A DNA stretch of 64,000 nt from Pseudoxanthomonas jiangsuensis (GTDB lineage Bacteria > Pseudomonadota > Gammaproteobacteria > Xanthomonadales > Xanthomonadaceae). The translations under genes and the position numbers were made by a program. The notes under the pieces were generated by a model that did not search any database, was not told the DNA's origin, and worked only from the letters and a program-made list of their open reading frames with translations. Location: NCBI RefSeq assembly GCF_010093185.1, contig NZ_PDWL01000005.1:62001-126000 (forward strand). Direction: 5' to 3'. Positions 47,569 to 55,296 of the stretch are shown here, one piece after another (within the stretch, counting starts at the first letter, position 1; every line of letters starts with the position of its first letter).

Positions 47569-48435
47569 GTCCGCTCCGATTCCGTTCCCGTCCGCCGTTC
47601 CGCACGCCGCCCGGCACGTCGCCGTGCACGCCATCCCGCGCGCTGGCTGGCCGCCGTGCTTGCGCTCGCCATCGCCCTGCCGGCGCAGGCCTGGGGCCCG
47701 CTCGGCCACCGCCTGGTCGCGCGCCTGGCCGAGGACGGCCTGGATCCGCAGGCGCGCGCCGAAACCGCCCGCCTCCTGCGTGGCGAAGCCGAACCGACCC
47801 TGGCCGGGATCGCCAGCTGGGCCGACGACCTGCGTGCCGAAGACCCCGACCTGGGACGCCGCAGCGCGCCCTGGCACTACGTCAACATCGGCGAGTCCGG
47901 CTGCCGTTACCAGGCCACGCGCGACTGCCCCGGCGGCGACTGCATCGTCGCCGCGCTCGACGCCCAGGTCCGGATCCTGGCCGACCGCGGCCGCAGCGAT
48001 GCCGAACGCGCCCAGGCGCTGAAGTTCGTGGTCCACCTGGTCGGCGACGCCCACCAGCCGCTGCACGCCGGCTACGGCAAGGACCGCGGCGGCAACCGCT
48101 ACCAGGTCAACCACGCCGGCAAGGGCAGCAACCTGCACTCGCTGTGGGACAGCGGCCTGCTCAACAGCGCCCGCCTGGGCGAGGACGCCTGGCTGGCGCG
48201 GCTGCGCGCGCTGCCGGCGCCGGATGCCGCCGTGCTGTCGCCGCGGGCGACGGACGCCGCGCTCCCCTGGGTCGAACAGTCTTGCCGGCTGGCGCTGGCC
48301 CCGGGCGTCTATCCGCCGGGCCACGTGATCGACGCCGCCTACGTGCAGGCGCACCTGCCGACCGGGGAGCGGCAGCTGCGCCTGGCCGGCGCGCGCCTGG
48401 CCGCGCTGCTCAATGCCGTCCTTGCCGCGCACTGA
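47566..48435 (+). CDS. S1/P1-type nuclease, exported
   Basis: 289 aa. An Arg-rich n-region and hydrophobic core ([16 protein letters not shown]) form a signal peptide; the mature protein starts with Trp in [10 protein letters not shown], whose amino group is a zinc ligand in this family. The remaining ligands are visible: [24 protein letters not shown] and NLHSLWDS. Three-zinc nucleases of this group degrade single-stranded nucleic acids and act as 3'-nucleotidases in the periplasm or outside. No antitoxin or partner gene nearby. Confidence 0.92.
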   Translation: MVRSDSVPVRRSARRPARRRARHPARWLAAVLALAIALPAQAWGPLGHRLVARLAEDGLDPQARAETARLLRGEAEPTLAGIASWADDLRAEDPDLGRRSAPWHYVNIGESGCRYQATRDCPGGDCIVAALDAQVRILADRGRSDAERAQALKFVVHLVGDAHQPLHAGYGKDRGGNRYQVNHAGKGSNLHSLWDSGLLNSARLGEDAWLARLRALPAPDAAVLSPRATDAALPWVEQSCRLALAPGVYPPGHVIDAAYVQAHLPTGERQLRLAGARLAALLNAVLAAH

Positions 48436-48469
48436 AAGTCCGCCCTTGTCTTCGGAGGAGAACGCCGAC

Positions 48470-49255
48470 GTGTCCGCTCATGCATATTCGCTGCTGCGCC
48501 TTGCCGCCACCGCAGCATTCGCGCTGGCGGCCCTGCTGTCGCCGGCCGCGCACGCGGCCGAACCGCTGACCGTGTTCGCCGCCGCCAGCCTCAAGGAATC
48601 GCTGGACGAGGCCTCCGCGGCCTACGAGCAGGCCACCGGGGTTCCGGTGCGGGTGTCCTACGCCGCCAGCTCGGCGCTGGCCCGCCAGATCGAACAGGGC
48701 GCGCCGGCGCAGGTGTTGGTGTCCGCCGACCTGGACTGGCTGGACTACCTGCAGGAGCGCGGCAGGGTCGATGCCGGCAGCCGCCACAACCTGCTCGGCA
48801 ACCGCCTGGTGCTGGTCGCGCCGCAGGACGGCGTCGCCCGGGTCGACCTGGCCAAGCCCGGCAGCATTGCCGCCGCGTTGGGAGACGGCCGCCTGGCGGT
48901 GGGCCAGGTCGCCAGCGTGCCGGCGGGCAAGTACGCCCGCGCCGCGATGGAGAAGCTGGGCCAGTGGCCGGAAGTGAGCGCGCGCCTGGCCGAATCGGAC
49001 AGCGTGCGCGCGGCGCTGATGCTGGTCGCGCGCGGCGAGGCCCCGCTGGGCATCGTCTACGCCTCCGACGCCAGGGCCGAGCCGAAGGTGAAGGTGGTGG
49101 CCACCTTCCCGGCCGACAGCCACCCGCCGATCGTCTACCCGGCCGCGGCGCTGGCGCCGGCGTCCGCGCCGGCGCGCGAGTTCGTGCGCTGGCTGTCCTC
49201 GCCGCCGGCGCGCGCGATCTTCCAGCGCCGCGGCTTCGATCCGCTGGACGACTGA
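48470..49255 (+). CDS. modA: Molybdate ABC transporter substrate-binding protein ModA
   Basis: 261 aa. Signal peptide [20 protein letters not shown]; mature protein begins [20 protein letters not shown], the ModA hallmark, and has [18 protein letters not shown] and [16 protein letters not shown]. It binds molybdate or tungstate in the periplasm. I chose GTG 48470, which has GGAGGAG 9 bp upstream and gives a clean signal. First gene of modABC. Confidence 0.93.
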   Translation: MSAHAYSLLRLAATAAFALAALLSPAAHAAEPLTVFAAASLKESLDEASAAYEQATGVPVRVSYAASSALARQIEQGAPAQVLVSADLDWLDYLQERGRVDAGSRHNLLGNRLVLVAPQDGVARVDLAKPGSIAAALGDGRLAVGQVASVPAGKYARAAMEKLGQWPEVSARLAESDSVRAALMLVARGEAPLGIVYASDARAEPKVKVVATFPADSHPPIVYPAAALAPASAPAREFVRWLSSPPARAIFQRRGFDPLDD

Positions 49256-49267
49256 GGGGCCGCATCC

Positions 49268-49963
49268 TTGCCCGCGGCCTGGTTCACCCCGGAAGAAGCC
49301 ACCGCCATCGCCCTGAGCGTGAAGGTGGCCGCGGTGGCCGCGCTCGCCAGCCTGCCGCCCGGGGTGGCGGTGGCCTGGCTGCTGGCGCGCGGCCGCTTTC
49401 CCGGCAAGTCGCTGCTGGACGCGCTGGTGCACCTGCCGCTGGTGCTGCCGCCGGTGGTGATGGGCTATGCGCTGCTGGTGCTGTTCGGCCGCCGCGGCCC
49501 CCTGGGGCAATGGCTGCACGAGGCGTTCGGCATCACCCTGGCATTCCGCTGGACCGGCGCGGCGCTGGCCTGCGCGGTGATGGGCTTCCCGCTGATGGTG
49601 CGCGCGATCCGGCTGTCGATCGAGAACGTGGACCGCAGGCTCGAGCAGGCCGCGGCCACCCTCGGCGCCGCGCCGTGGCGGGTGTTCCTGACCGTGACCC
49701 TGCCGCTGGCCTGGCCCGGGCTGGTGGCCGGCGCGGCCCTGGCCTTCGCCAAGGCCCTGGGCGAGTTCGGCGCCACCATCACCTTCGTTTCGGCCATCCC
49801 CGGCGAGACCCAGACCCTGTCGGCGGCGATCTACGGCCTGCTCCAGGTGCCCGGCGCCGAGGCCGGGATCTGGCGGCTGGCGGCGGTAGCGCTGGCGATC
49901 TCGCTGGCCGCCCTGCTGGCCTCCGAATGGCTGGTGCGGCGCCAGCGCGGCGACGAGGAGTGA
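49268..49963 (+). CDS. modB: Molybdate ABC transporter permease ModB
   Basis: 231 aa. Five to six TM helices, starting FTPEEATAIALSVKVAAVAAL, and the EAA loop LEQAAATLGAAPWRVFLTVT that contacts ModC. PLVLPPVVMGYALLVLFG and ALGEFGATITFVS are typical of ModB. The start is TTG 49268, 12 bp after modA. Full length. Confidence 0.94.
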   Translation: MPAAWFTPEEATAIALSVKVAAVAALASLPPGVAVAWLLARGRFPGKSLLDALVHLPLVLPPVVMGYALLVLFGRRGPLGQWLHEAFGITLAFRWTGAALACAVMGFPLMVRAIRLSIENVDRRLEQAAATLGAAPWRVFLTVTLPLAWPGLVAGAALAFAKALGEFGATITFVSAIPGETQTLSAAIYGLLQVPGAEAGIWRLAAVALAISLAALLASEWLVRRQRGDEE

Positions 49964-49970
49964 ACGGCCG

Positions 49971-50585
49971 GTGCTGAACCTGGACCTGCACCTGCAGCGC
50001 GGCCGTTTCCGGCGCCACGTACGGATCGAGGAACAGGCACGCGTGGTCGCCCTGACCGGGCCCTCGGGCGCCGGCAAGACCACCGTGCTCAACGCCATCG
50101 CCGGGCTGGTGCGCCCGCGCGGCGGCCGGATCGAGATCGACGGCCGGGTGCTGTACGACCAGGCGCGCGGCATCGACCTGCCCACCCACCGCCGCCGGAT
50201 CGGCTACGTGTTCCAGGACGCGCGCCTGTTCCCGCACCTGGACGTGCGCCGCAACCTGGGCTACGGCCGCCATGGCGCCGGCGCGGCGGCCTTCGGCTTC
50301 GACGCGGTGGTCGAGCTGCTGGGCATCGGCCACCTGCTCCAGCGACGCACCTCCAACCTCTCCGGCGGCGAGGCCCAAAGGGTGGCGATCGGCCGTGCCC
50401 TGCTGTCGCAGCCGGCCCTGCTGCTGTTCGACGAGCCGCTGTCGGCTTTGGACCAGGCCCGCCGGGAGGAACTGATCCCATGGCTGCAGAAGGTCCGCGA
50501 CGAGGTGCGCCTGCCGATGCTCTACGTCAGCCACCATCCGGACGAGGTGCGGCGCCTGGCCGACGCCATCCACGTGCTGGACTGA
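49971..50585 (+). CDS. modC: Molybdate ABC transporter ATPase ModC, short form without TOBE/Mop domain
   Basis: 204 aa. Walker A GPSGAGKTT, Q-loop YVFQDARLF, signature NLSGGEAQRVAIGRALL, Walker B LLLFDEPLSALD and H-loop SHHPDEVRRL are complete. It stops just after the ATPase domain (ADAIHVLD), whereas E. coli ModC has about 350 aa with a C-terminal Mop (TOBE) domain that binds molybdate. No frameshift remnant is seen after the stop. The start is GTG 49971, 7 bp after modB. Confidence 0.92.
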   Translation: MLNLDLHLQRGRFRRHVRIEEQARVVALTGPSGAGKTTVLNAIAGLVRPRGGRIEIDGRVLYDQARGIDLPTHRRRIGYVFQDARLFPHLDVRRNLGYGRHGAGAAAFGFDAVVELLGIGHLLQRRTSNLSGGEAQRVAIGRALLSQPALLLFDEPLSALDQARREELIPWLQKVRDEVRLPMLYVSHHPDEVRRLADAIHVLD

Positions 50586-50677
50586 TCCGGGCGCGCCCGT
50601 GCCCGCCGATGTCCGGCCGTCGACGCGGCGTTGCGCCGCGTCCGCGCACGCTGCGCCATTCCGCCAGGAGGTGCACC

Positions 50678-51235
50678 ATGGCCATGCCGCGCAAGCGCGC
50701 GTTCCCCGTCGACCGGATCCGCCATTTCCTCGAACCGGGGCCGGTGGTCCTGATCGCCACCGCGTGGAAGGGCCAGCGCGCGGTGATGACCTGCGGCTGG
50801 CACATGATGCTCGGCTACGACCTGGTCGGCACCTACATCTGGGAAGCCAACCACAGCCACGCCCTGGCGCGGAAAAGCCGGCAGTGCACGATCAACCTGC
50901 CGACCGAGCCTTTGCTGGACAGCGTGGTCGGGATCGGCAACTGCAGCAGCGCGCAGGTGGACAAGTTCGAGCGCTTCGGCCTGACCGCGGTGCCGGCACG
51001 CGAAGTGGACGCGCCGCTGGTCGGGGAATGCCACGCCGGCTTCGAATGCCGCCTGCACGAGACCCGGATCACCGCCGACTATCCCCTGTTCGTCTGGCGG
51101 GTGGTGCGGGCGCATGCGGCGGCTTCGCCCCGTTATCCGCGTACGCTGCACTACCGCGGCCAGGGCCGCTTCATGGTCGCCGGCAGGGAGGTGTCGCGGC
51201 GGCAGCTGTTCCGCCCGGACATGCTGGAGGAGTGA
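50678..51235 (+). CDS. Flavin reductase-like FMN-binding protein
   Basis: 185 aa. One flavin-reductase-like (FMN-binding split-barrel) domain: PGPVVLIATAWKGQRAVMTC, YIWEANHSHALARKSRQCTI, GIGNCSSAQVDKFERFGL and ECHAGFECRL. Such proteins use NAD(P)H to reduce FMN, or bind flavin for another reaction; the partner is unknown. CCAGGAGG lies 7 bp before ATG 50678. It follows modC by 92 bp and may be read through from the mod operon; no terminator was seen. Confidence 0.82.
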   Translation: MAMPRKRAFPVDRIRHFLEPGPVVLIATAWKGQRAVMTCGWHMMLGYDLVGTYIWEANHSHALARKSRQCTINLPTEPLLDSVVGIGNCSSAQVDKFERFGLTAVPAREVDAPLVGECHAGFECRLHETRITADYPLFVWRVVRAHAAASPRYPRTLHYRGQGRFMVAGREVSRRQLFRPDMLEE

Positions 51236-51295
51236 TCATGGCGTCCGCCGGCTCGCCCGGTGGGCGTAGGTCGCCATCGCTGGCATGATCGCGTC

Positions 51296-52591
51296 ATGGA
51301 CCCCGTGATGGCAGGCACATCGAAACCGGCTACCGGCAATGGCCAGCGCAGGCATCCACGCCTGCCATGGCTGCTGGTCCTGGCAGCCACCGGCACCCTC
51401 CCGCACGTAGCTGCAGCGACCGGCGATCAAGGCCTGGAAACACCAGGGACGCCTTACACCTCCATCCACGAGAACGACGGCGCCGGCTGCGCCGACACGC
51501 CTCCCTTCGCTGAGGCGCAGGCGAACCTGCCGGATCCGTTCGCCGTACCCGACGGCACCCGGATCGCCACCCGCGGGCAGTGGCGCTGCCAGCGCCAGCA
51601 GACGCTGCGGGCGCTGGAGCGGCAGGTGTACGGCTGGAAGGGGCCGGCGCCGGACAGCGTGACCGGCAGCGTCCACCCCGACCGCATCGACGTGACCGTG
51701 ACCTACGGCGGCAGGCAGGAAACCTTCAGCGCCAGGCTGCACCTGCCCGACGGCCCCGGGCCCTACCCGGCGGTCGTGGTGGTGGGCGGGATCGGCGGCA
51801 TCGATCCGCGGCTGCTGGCGGGCGAGGGCGTGGCGTGGATCGACTACCTGCCGACCCAGGTCGGCGCCGAGACCGGCAGCGGGCGCGCCAGGCAAGGTGC
51901 GTTCTTCGACCTTTACGGCGAGCAGGTGCGATCCACCGGCACGCTGATGGCGTGGGCCTGGGGCGTCAGCCGCCTGCTCGACGTCATCGCCCAGTCCGAC
52001 CAGCGCCTGCTGCGCGCCGATGCGGTGGCGGTGGCCGGCTGCTCGCGGTTCGGCAAGGGCGCGCTCGCGGCCGGCGCGTTCGACCAGCGGATCGCGCTGA
52101 CCATCCCGATCGAATCCGGATCCGGCGGCGTGCCGGTCTGGCGCGGGCTGGCCGGCACCGGCGCCCAGCCTGCGCGGAGCGCCTACGGCGAGCAGCCCTG
52201 GCTGGGCGATGCGTTCGGCGACTTCGCCGACGCGGTCGACACCCTGGCGACCGACCAACACCAGGTCCTGGGCCTGGTCGCCCCACGCGGCCTGCTCGTC
52301 CTGGACAACCCGCACATCGACTGGCTCGGCGCGCGCGCCGGCCATCTCGGCGCGCTGGCGGGCGCCGAGATCTACCGGGCGCTCGGCGTCGCCGGCAACC
52401 TCGGCTACCACGCCGCGGTCGCCGATCCAGCGCACTGCGCATGGCGTGCCGAATGGAACGCGCCGGCGCTCGACGCCATCCGCCGGCACTTGCGCCAGGC
52501 CGACGCCGACGACCTGCCGATCATCGCCGCCGACCCGGCCCCGGTCCGGCTGGAGGATCACAGGGACTGGGATACGCCGGTCCTGCGGTGA
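51296..52591 (+). CDS. CE15-type glucuronoyl esterase, exported
   Basis: 431 aa. Signal-like stretch (PRLPWLLVLAATGTLPHVAA), then an alpha/beta-hydrolase with the CE15 motif AGCSRFGKGALAAGAFD that carries the catalytic Ser, and IPIESGSGG. CE15 enzymes cleave the ester between lignin and 4-O-methyl-glucuronic acid of xylan. The N-terminal region CADTPPFAEAQANLPDPF is also typical. ATG 51296 or 51308 are possible starts. It is not in a polysaccharide utilisation cluster; neighbours are unrelated. Confidence 0.85.
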   Translation: MDPVMAGTSKPATGNGQRRHPRLPWLLVLAATGTLPHVAAATGDQGLETPGTPYTSIHENDGAGCADTPPFAEAQANLPDPFAVPDGTRIATRGQWRCQRQQTLRALERQVYGWKGPAPDSVTGSVHPDRIDVTVTYGGRQETFSARLHLPDGPGPYPAVVVVGGIGGIDPRLLAGEGVAWIDYLPTQVGAETGSGRARQGAFFDLYGEQVRSTGTLMAWAWGVSRLLDVIAQSDQRLLRADAVAVAGCSRFGKGALAAGAFDQRIALTIPIESGSGGVPVWRGLAGTGAQPARSAYGEQPWLGDAFGDFADAVDTLATDQHQVLGLVAPRGLLVLDNPHIDWLGARAGHLGALAGAEIYRALGVAGNLGYHAAVADPAHCAWRAEWNAPALDAIRRHLRQADADDLPIIAADPAPVRLEDHRDWDTPVLR

Positions 52592-52621
52592 CGCCCCGAA
52601 GGCGGAGCGCGTGTGCCGCGG

Positions 52622-53179
52622 TCAATGCCGCAGCCGCGCCGCCCCCACCTGCGCCCGCCCGTTCCGCACCTCGAAGGTAAAGGCATAGGCCAGCGTCACC
52701 GCGACCGGCCGGGCCTCGGCCACCGCGCCGGCACAGCCGTCGCCGTTCCAGTCGCGGTCGCGGGTGGCCGCGTCCGGGTAGATGCAGAACATCGCCGGCA
52801 CGAAACGCCAGGACGACACCGCCTCCAGCATCGCCGCGGCCAGCCGCGGCTGCGCCTCCGGGTCGCTGCAGCCGGGATCGCGCAAAGGCTTCACCGCCTC
52901 GACGCCGCCGTCGGCATCCACCACCAGCGAAGCGCACACCGTGGTCGGCGGCAGGGCCCTGGGCAGGCCGTCCTGCGGGAACGCCGGCGTCGTCTGGGCC
53001 AATGCGCGCGGAAACACGAAGGCTTGGTGGGCCGCCATCTCGTAGCGCGCCTGGCCCTCGGGCAGGATCAGCCGCTGCTCCACTTCGGCGGTGCGGGTGG
53101 CGCAGGCCGACAGCGCCAGGGCCGCGCAGGCCGCCATCGCCATCGAACCGCGCACGGCCGCATCCGTTCCCCGCCCCAT
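52622..53179 (-). CDS. Lipoprotein with TonB-C-like domain
   Basis: 185 aa. Lipobox ALALSACATRT gives an acylated Cys at about residue 26. The middle has a TonB C-terminal-like pattern: VCASLVVDADGGVEAVKPLRD followed by AAAMLEAVSSWRFVPA, as in the TonB_C repeat of the neighbouring M56 protein. Five Cys in the mature part could form disulfides. It starts 4 bp after the M56 gene and ends the leftward BlaI cassette. No TM besides the signal. Function unknown. Confidence 0.72.
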   Translation of the reverse strand: MGRGTDAAVRGSMAMAACAALALSACATRTAEVEQRLILPEGQARYEMAAHQAFVFPRALAQTTPAFPQDGLPRALPPTTVCASLVVDADGGVEAVKPLRDPGCSDPEAQPRLAAAMLEAVSSWRFVPAMFCIYPDAATRDRDWNGDGCAGAVAEARPVAVTLAYAFTFEVRNGRAQVGAARLRH

Positions 53180-53183
53180 CCGC

Positions 53184-54803
53184 TCAGCCCTTCATGGCGC
53201 CGGCATCCGGGCCGTCTTCCGGCACGTCGGCCTCGAAGGTGATCGGCACCCGGATGCGCCCCTCCACCGGCTTGCCGTCGCGCCTGCCCGGCTGGAACTT
53301 CCACTGGCGGGCCGCCGCCACCGCCACCGCATCGAATACGCCCGGGGGGGTGGCGCTTTCGACCTGCACGTCGAGCACGCCGCCATCGGCACCCACGGTC
53401 ACCAGCAGCATGACGCTGCCGCCGATCCCCTGGCGCGCCGCCTCCGCCGGATACACGGGGGGCGGCAGCCGCGACGACCACACCGGCTCGGCGGGATCGA
53501 CACTACCTGACTCCTCCTGCAGTTGGCGCATACGCGCTTCGGTCGCCTCGCGCGAGCCCGCCAGCGGCAGCACCATCAACTGCGACCGGTAGACGACCTT
53601 GCCCGAAGCATCGCTCTGCTCGACCGCCGCCGTTTCGCCTTCGCGCACCACCAGCACCGGCTCGGCGACGACGGTGCCGGGATCGCCGCGTTCGATCCGC
53701 ATCCGCACCACCAGCGTGCCCGGTTGCGCGCCCGCGGCCACGGTGGCGGTGCTCTTCCAGCGATCCTCGCCGGCACCGCTGATCGACACGGCGTCCTCGC
53801 CCGCCTTCACCCACTGGTTAAGCACGCCCTGGCCGTCGATGCCGCCGTAGCTGTTCTGCCGGGCCAGCAGGAAAAGGCCGTCCTGCTGCGCGTCCACAGC
53901 GTCCGGAAGGCTGGCCGGCTGCGCCGCCCAGGCCGCGTACCCGGCGCCGGCACTGAGCCCGGTGGCGAGGAGCATGGCGAGGGTCCAATGCAAAGGAGAA
54001 GGCGTGGGACGCTTGAGCATGTCGATGCGCTCCTTGAGCGGATGGCGTGCCTGCCAGTGGCAACCCAGCGGCAGGGGCGAAGGGTCGAACTGGGTCTTGA
54101 GCATGGCTTCGCCGTAGCTGCGGCGCGCGCGGGGATGGCCCGCGATCACCCGCTCGTCGCAGGCCAGTTCCTGGTCCAGGCGGAAGCGGCGCAGACCGAA
54201 GTGCAGACAAGGGTTGAACCAGAACAGGCAGCACAGCAGCGCGGCGAAGGCATTGGCGACCAGGTCGCCGCGGCGCACGTGCAGGCGCTCGTGGGCGATC
54301 ACCAGCGCGCGCTCCTGTTCGGTATAGCGTCGCTCGAAGTCGGCCGGCAGCAGGATCCGCGGACGCCACAGGCCGGTCACCGCCGGCAGGCCGGAGGTGG
54401 CGATGGCCGCCTGGTACAGGCCGTCGTCGCGGCGGCGCAGGGTACCGAGGCCGCGGCGGAAGCGCCGCTGCTGCCCGCCCAGCACCACGAGCGACGCAAC
54501 CGCGCCGATCAGCCAGAGCGGCACCAGCACCTGCGGCCAGTCCCAGCCGGCCTGCGCCTGCGGGGTCGCGGCGACCACCACCGCCGGCGCCATCTGCCAG
54601 GCTGCGGGCAGCGCCAGCGGCGCTTCGGTGCCGCGCGGCAGCAGCACCGCAAGCAACGCCACCGGCACGCACAGCCACAGCGCATACGCGGCGCTGGCGC
54701 CCAGCACCGCGCGCACCGGCCGGCGCAGGGCCAGCACCAGCAGCAGTGCCGCACCCGAGGCGATCGTGGTTTCGACCAGCACCGCGGCCAGTTCAGCGTT
54801 CAT
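53184..54803 (-). CDS. BlaR1-type M56 metallopeptidase fused to a TonB C-terminal domain
   Basis: 539 aa. N-terminal TM helices (LVETTIASGAALLLVLAL, ALWLCVPVALLAVLL, LVPLWLIGAVASLVVLGG) and zinc-peptidase motif VIAHERLHVRRGD (HExxH, about residue 172) match BlaR1/MecR1. A further TM (WTLAMLLATGLSAGAGYAA) leads to a periplasmic part that is not a penicillin-binding domain but an unknown beta region and a TonB domain (VYPAEAARQGIGGSVMLLV). Overlaps the blaI gene by 11 nt. By analogy it would cleave or release the BlaI repressor after sensing an envelope signal; no evidence for beta-lactams. Confidence 0.85.
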   Translation of the reverse strand: MNAELAAVLVETTIASGAALLLVLALRRPVRAVLGASAAYALWLCVPVALLAVLLPRGTEAPLALPAAWQMAPAVVVAATPQAQAGWDWPQVLVPLWLIGAVASLVVLGGQQRRFRRGLGTLRRRDDGLYQAAIATSGLPAVTGLWRPRILLPADFERRYTEQERALVIAHERLHVRRGDLVANAFAALLCCLFWFNPCLHFGLRRFRLDQELACDERVIAGHPRARRSYGEAMLKTQFDPSPLPLGCHWQARHPLKERIDMLKRPTPSPLHWTLAMLLATGLSAGAGYAAWAAQPASLPDAVDAQQDGLFLLARQNSYGGIDGQGVLNQWVKAGEDAVSISGAGEDRWKSTATVAAGAQPGTLVVRMRIERGDPGTVVAEPVLVVREGETAAVEQSDASGKVVYRSQLMVLPLAGSREATEARMRQLQEESGSVDPAEPVWSSRLPPPVYPAEAARQGIGGSVMLLVTVGADGGVLDVQVESATPPGVFDAVAVAAARQWKFQPGRRDGKPVEGRIRVPITFEADVPEDGPDAGAMKG

Positions 54804-55188
54804 GGCCGGGCTCCTCGCCGTCGTCGAGTTCGCGCACCAGCCGCTTGAGCTCGGCGATGTCGGCCGCACCGAGCTTGCCGCGCTCGCTGAAGTGCGCCAC
54901 CAGCGGCGCCACCCGGCCGCCGAACAGGCGCGCGAGCAGGCCCTCGCTCTGCTGCTGGACCCAGGCCTCGCGCCGCAGCACCGGCGAATAGAGGTAGCGG
55001 CGACCGTCCTTCTCGGCGCTGATCGCGCCCTTGTTGAGCAGGCGGTTGAGCAGGGTCTTGACGGTCGGCTCGGCCCAGCCGGTATCGGCCGCCAGTGCGG
55101 CGATCACCTCCTCGGCGCTGCGCGGGCTGCCTCGCCACAACACCTCCATGACCGTGGCCTCGGCCTCGCTGATCGGAACGGTATCCAT
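54793..55188 (-). CDS. BlaI/MecI-family transcriptional repressor
   Basis: 131 aa. Winged-helix domain ISEAEATVMEVLWRGSPRSA, GWAEPTVKTLLNRLLNKGAI (recognition helix) and RRYLYSPVL wing, then the C-terminal dimerisation helices. In the family the M56 partner inactivates the repressor by proteolysis. The ATG at 55188 is preceded by GGAGG (4 bp spacing). A sigma70 promoter with two overlapping dyads lies directly upstream, so autorepression is likely. Overlaps the M56 gene by 11 nt. Confidence 0.92.
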   Translation of the reverse strand: MDTVPISEAEATVMEVLWRGSPRSAEEVIAALAADTGWAEPTVKTLLNRLLNKGAISAEKDGRRYLYSPVLRREAWVQQQSEGLLARLFGGRVAPLVAHFSERGKLGAADIAELKRLVRELDDGEEPGHER

Positions 55189-55197
55189 GGCGCCTCC

Positions 55198-55235
55198 GTT
55201 TACGCTTGTAATTTTTACTGATTACATGCGTAAAC
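55198..55235. promoter_or_regulatory. Putative BlaI-type operator: paired dyads
   Basis: Two 12-bp palindromes of the form TTACNNNNGTAA (55200-55211 and 55222-55233) have centres 22 bp apart, two helical turns. Together they form a larger inverted repeat of 15-bp arms (one mismatch). One dyad covers the -10 box, the other the start site of the blaI promoter. The TTAC/GTAA halves resemble known BlaI/CopY half-sites. Confidence 0.7.
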
Positions 55236-55249
55236 TTTTGCCCTGTCAA
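55221..55249 (-). promoter_or_regulatory. Sigma70 promoter of the blaI cassette
   Basis: Minus strand: TTGACA (plus coordinates 55244-55249), 17-bp spacer, TGTAAT (55221-55226). A perfect -35 and a 5/6 -10 at ideal spacing make this the strongest promoter match in the window. Confidence 0.78.
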
Positions 55250-55281
55250 GCCCCGCCACCGGCCGTTCGCGGTGCCTGTCC

Positions 55282-55296
55282 TAAGCTGCAGGCATG
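55282..55296 (+). promoter_or_regulatory. Candidate -10 directly before the acetyl-CoA hydrolase gene (possible leaderless mRNA)
   Basis: TAAGCT (55282-55287) is 6 bp before the ATG at 55294, spacer GCAGGC. Too close for both a transcription start and a Shine-Dalgarno before the ATG. No -35 seen. Confidence 0.28.

Noticed and set aside
53184..55188. Beta-lactam resistance module
   Set aside because: The M56 protein has no penicillin-binding domain and there is no beta-lactamase gene next to it; BlaI/M56 homology alone does not support this.
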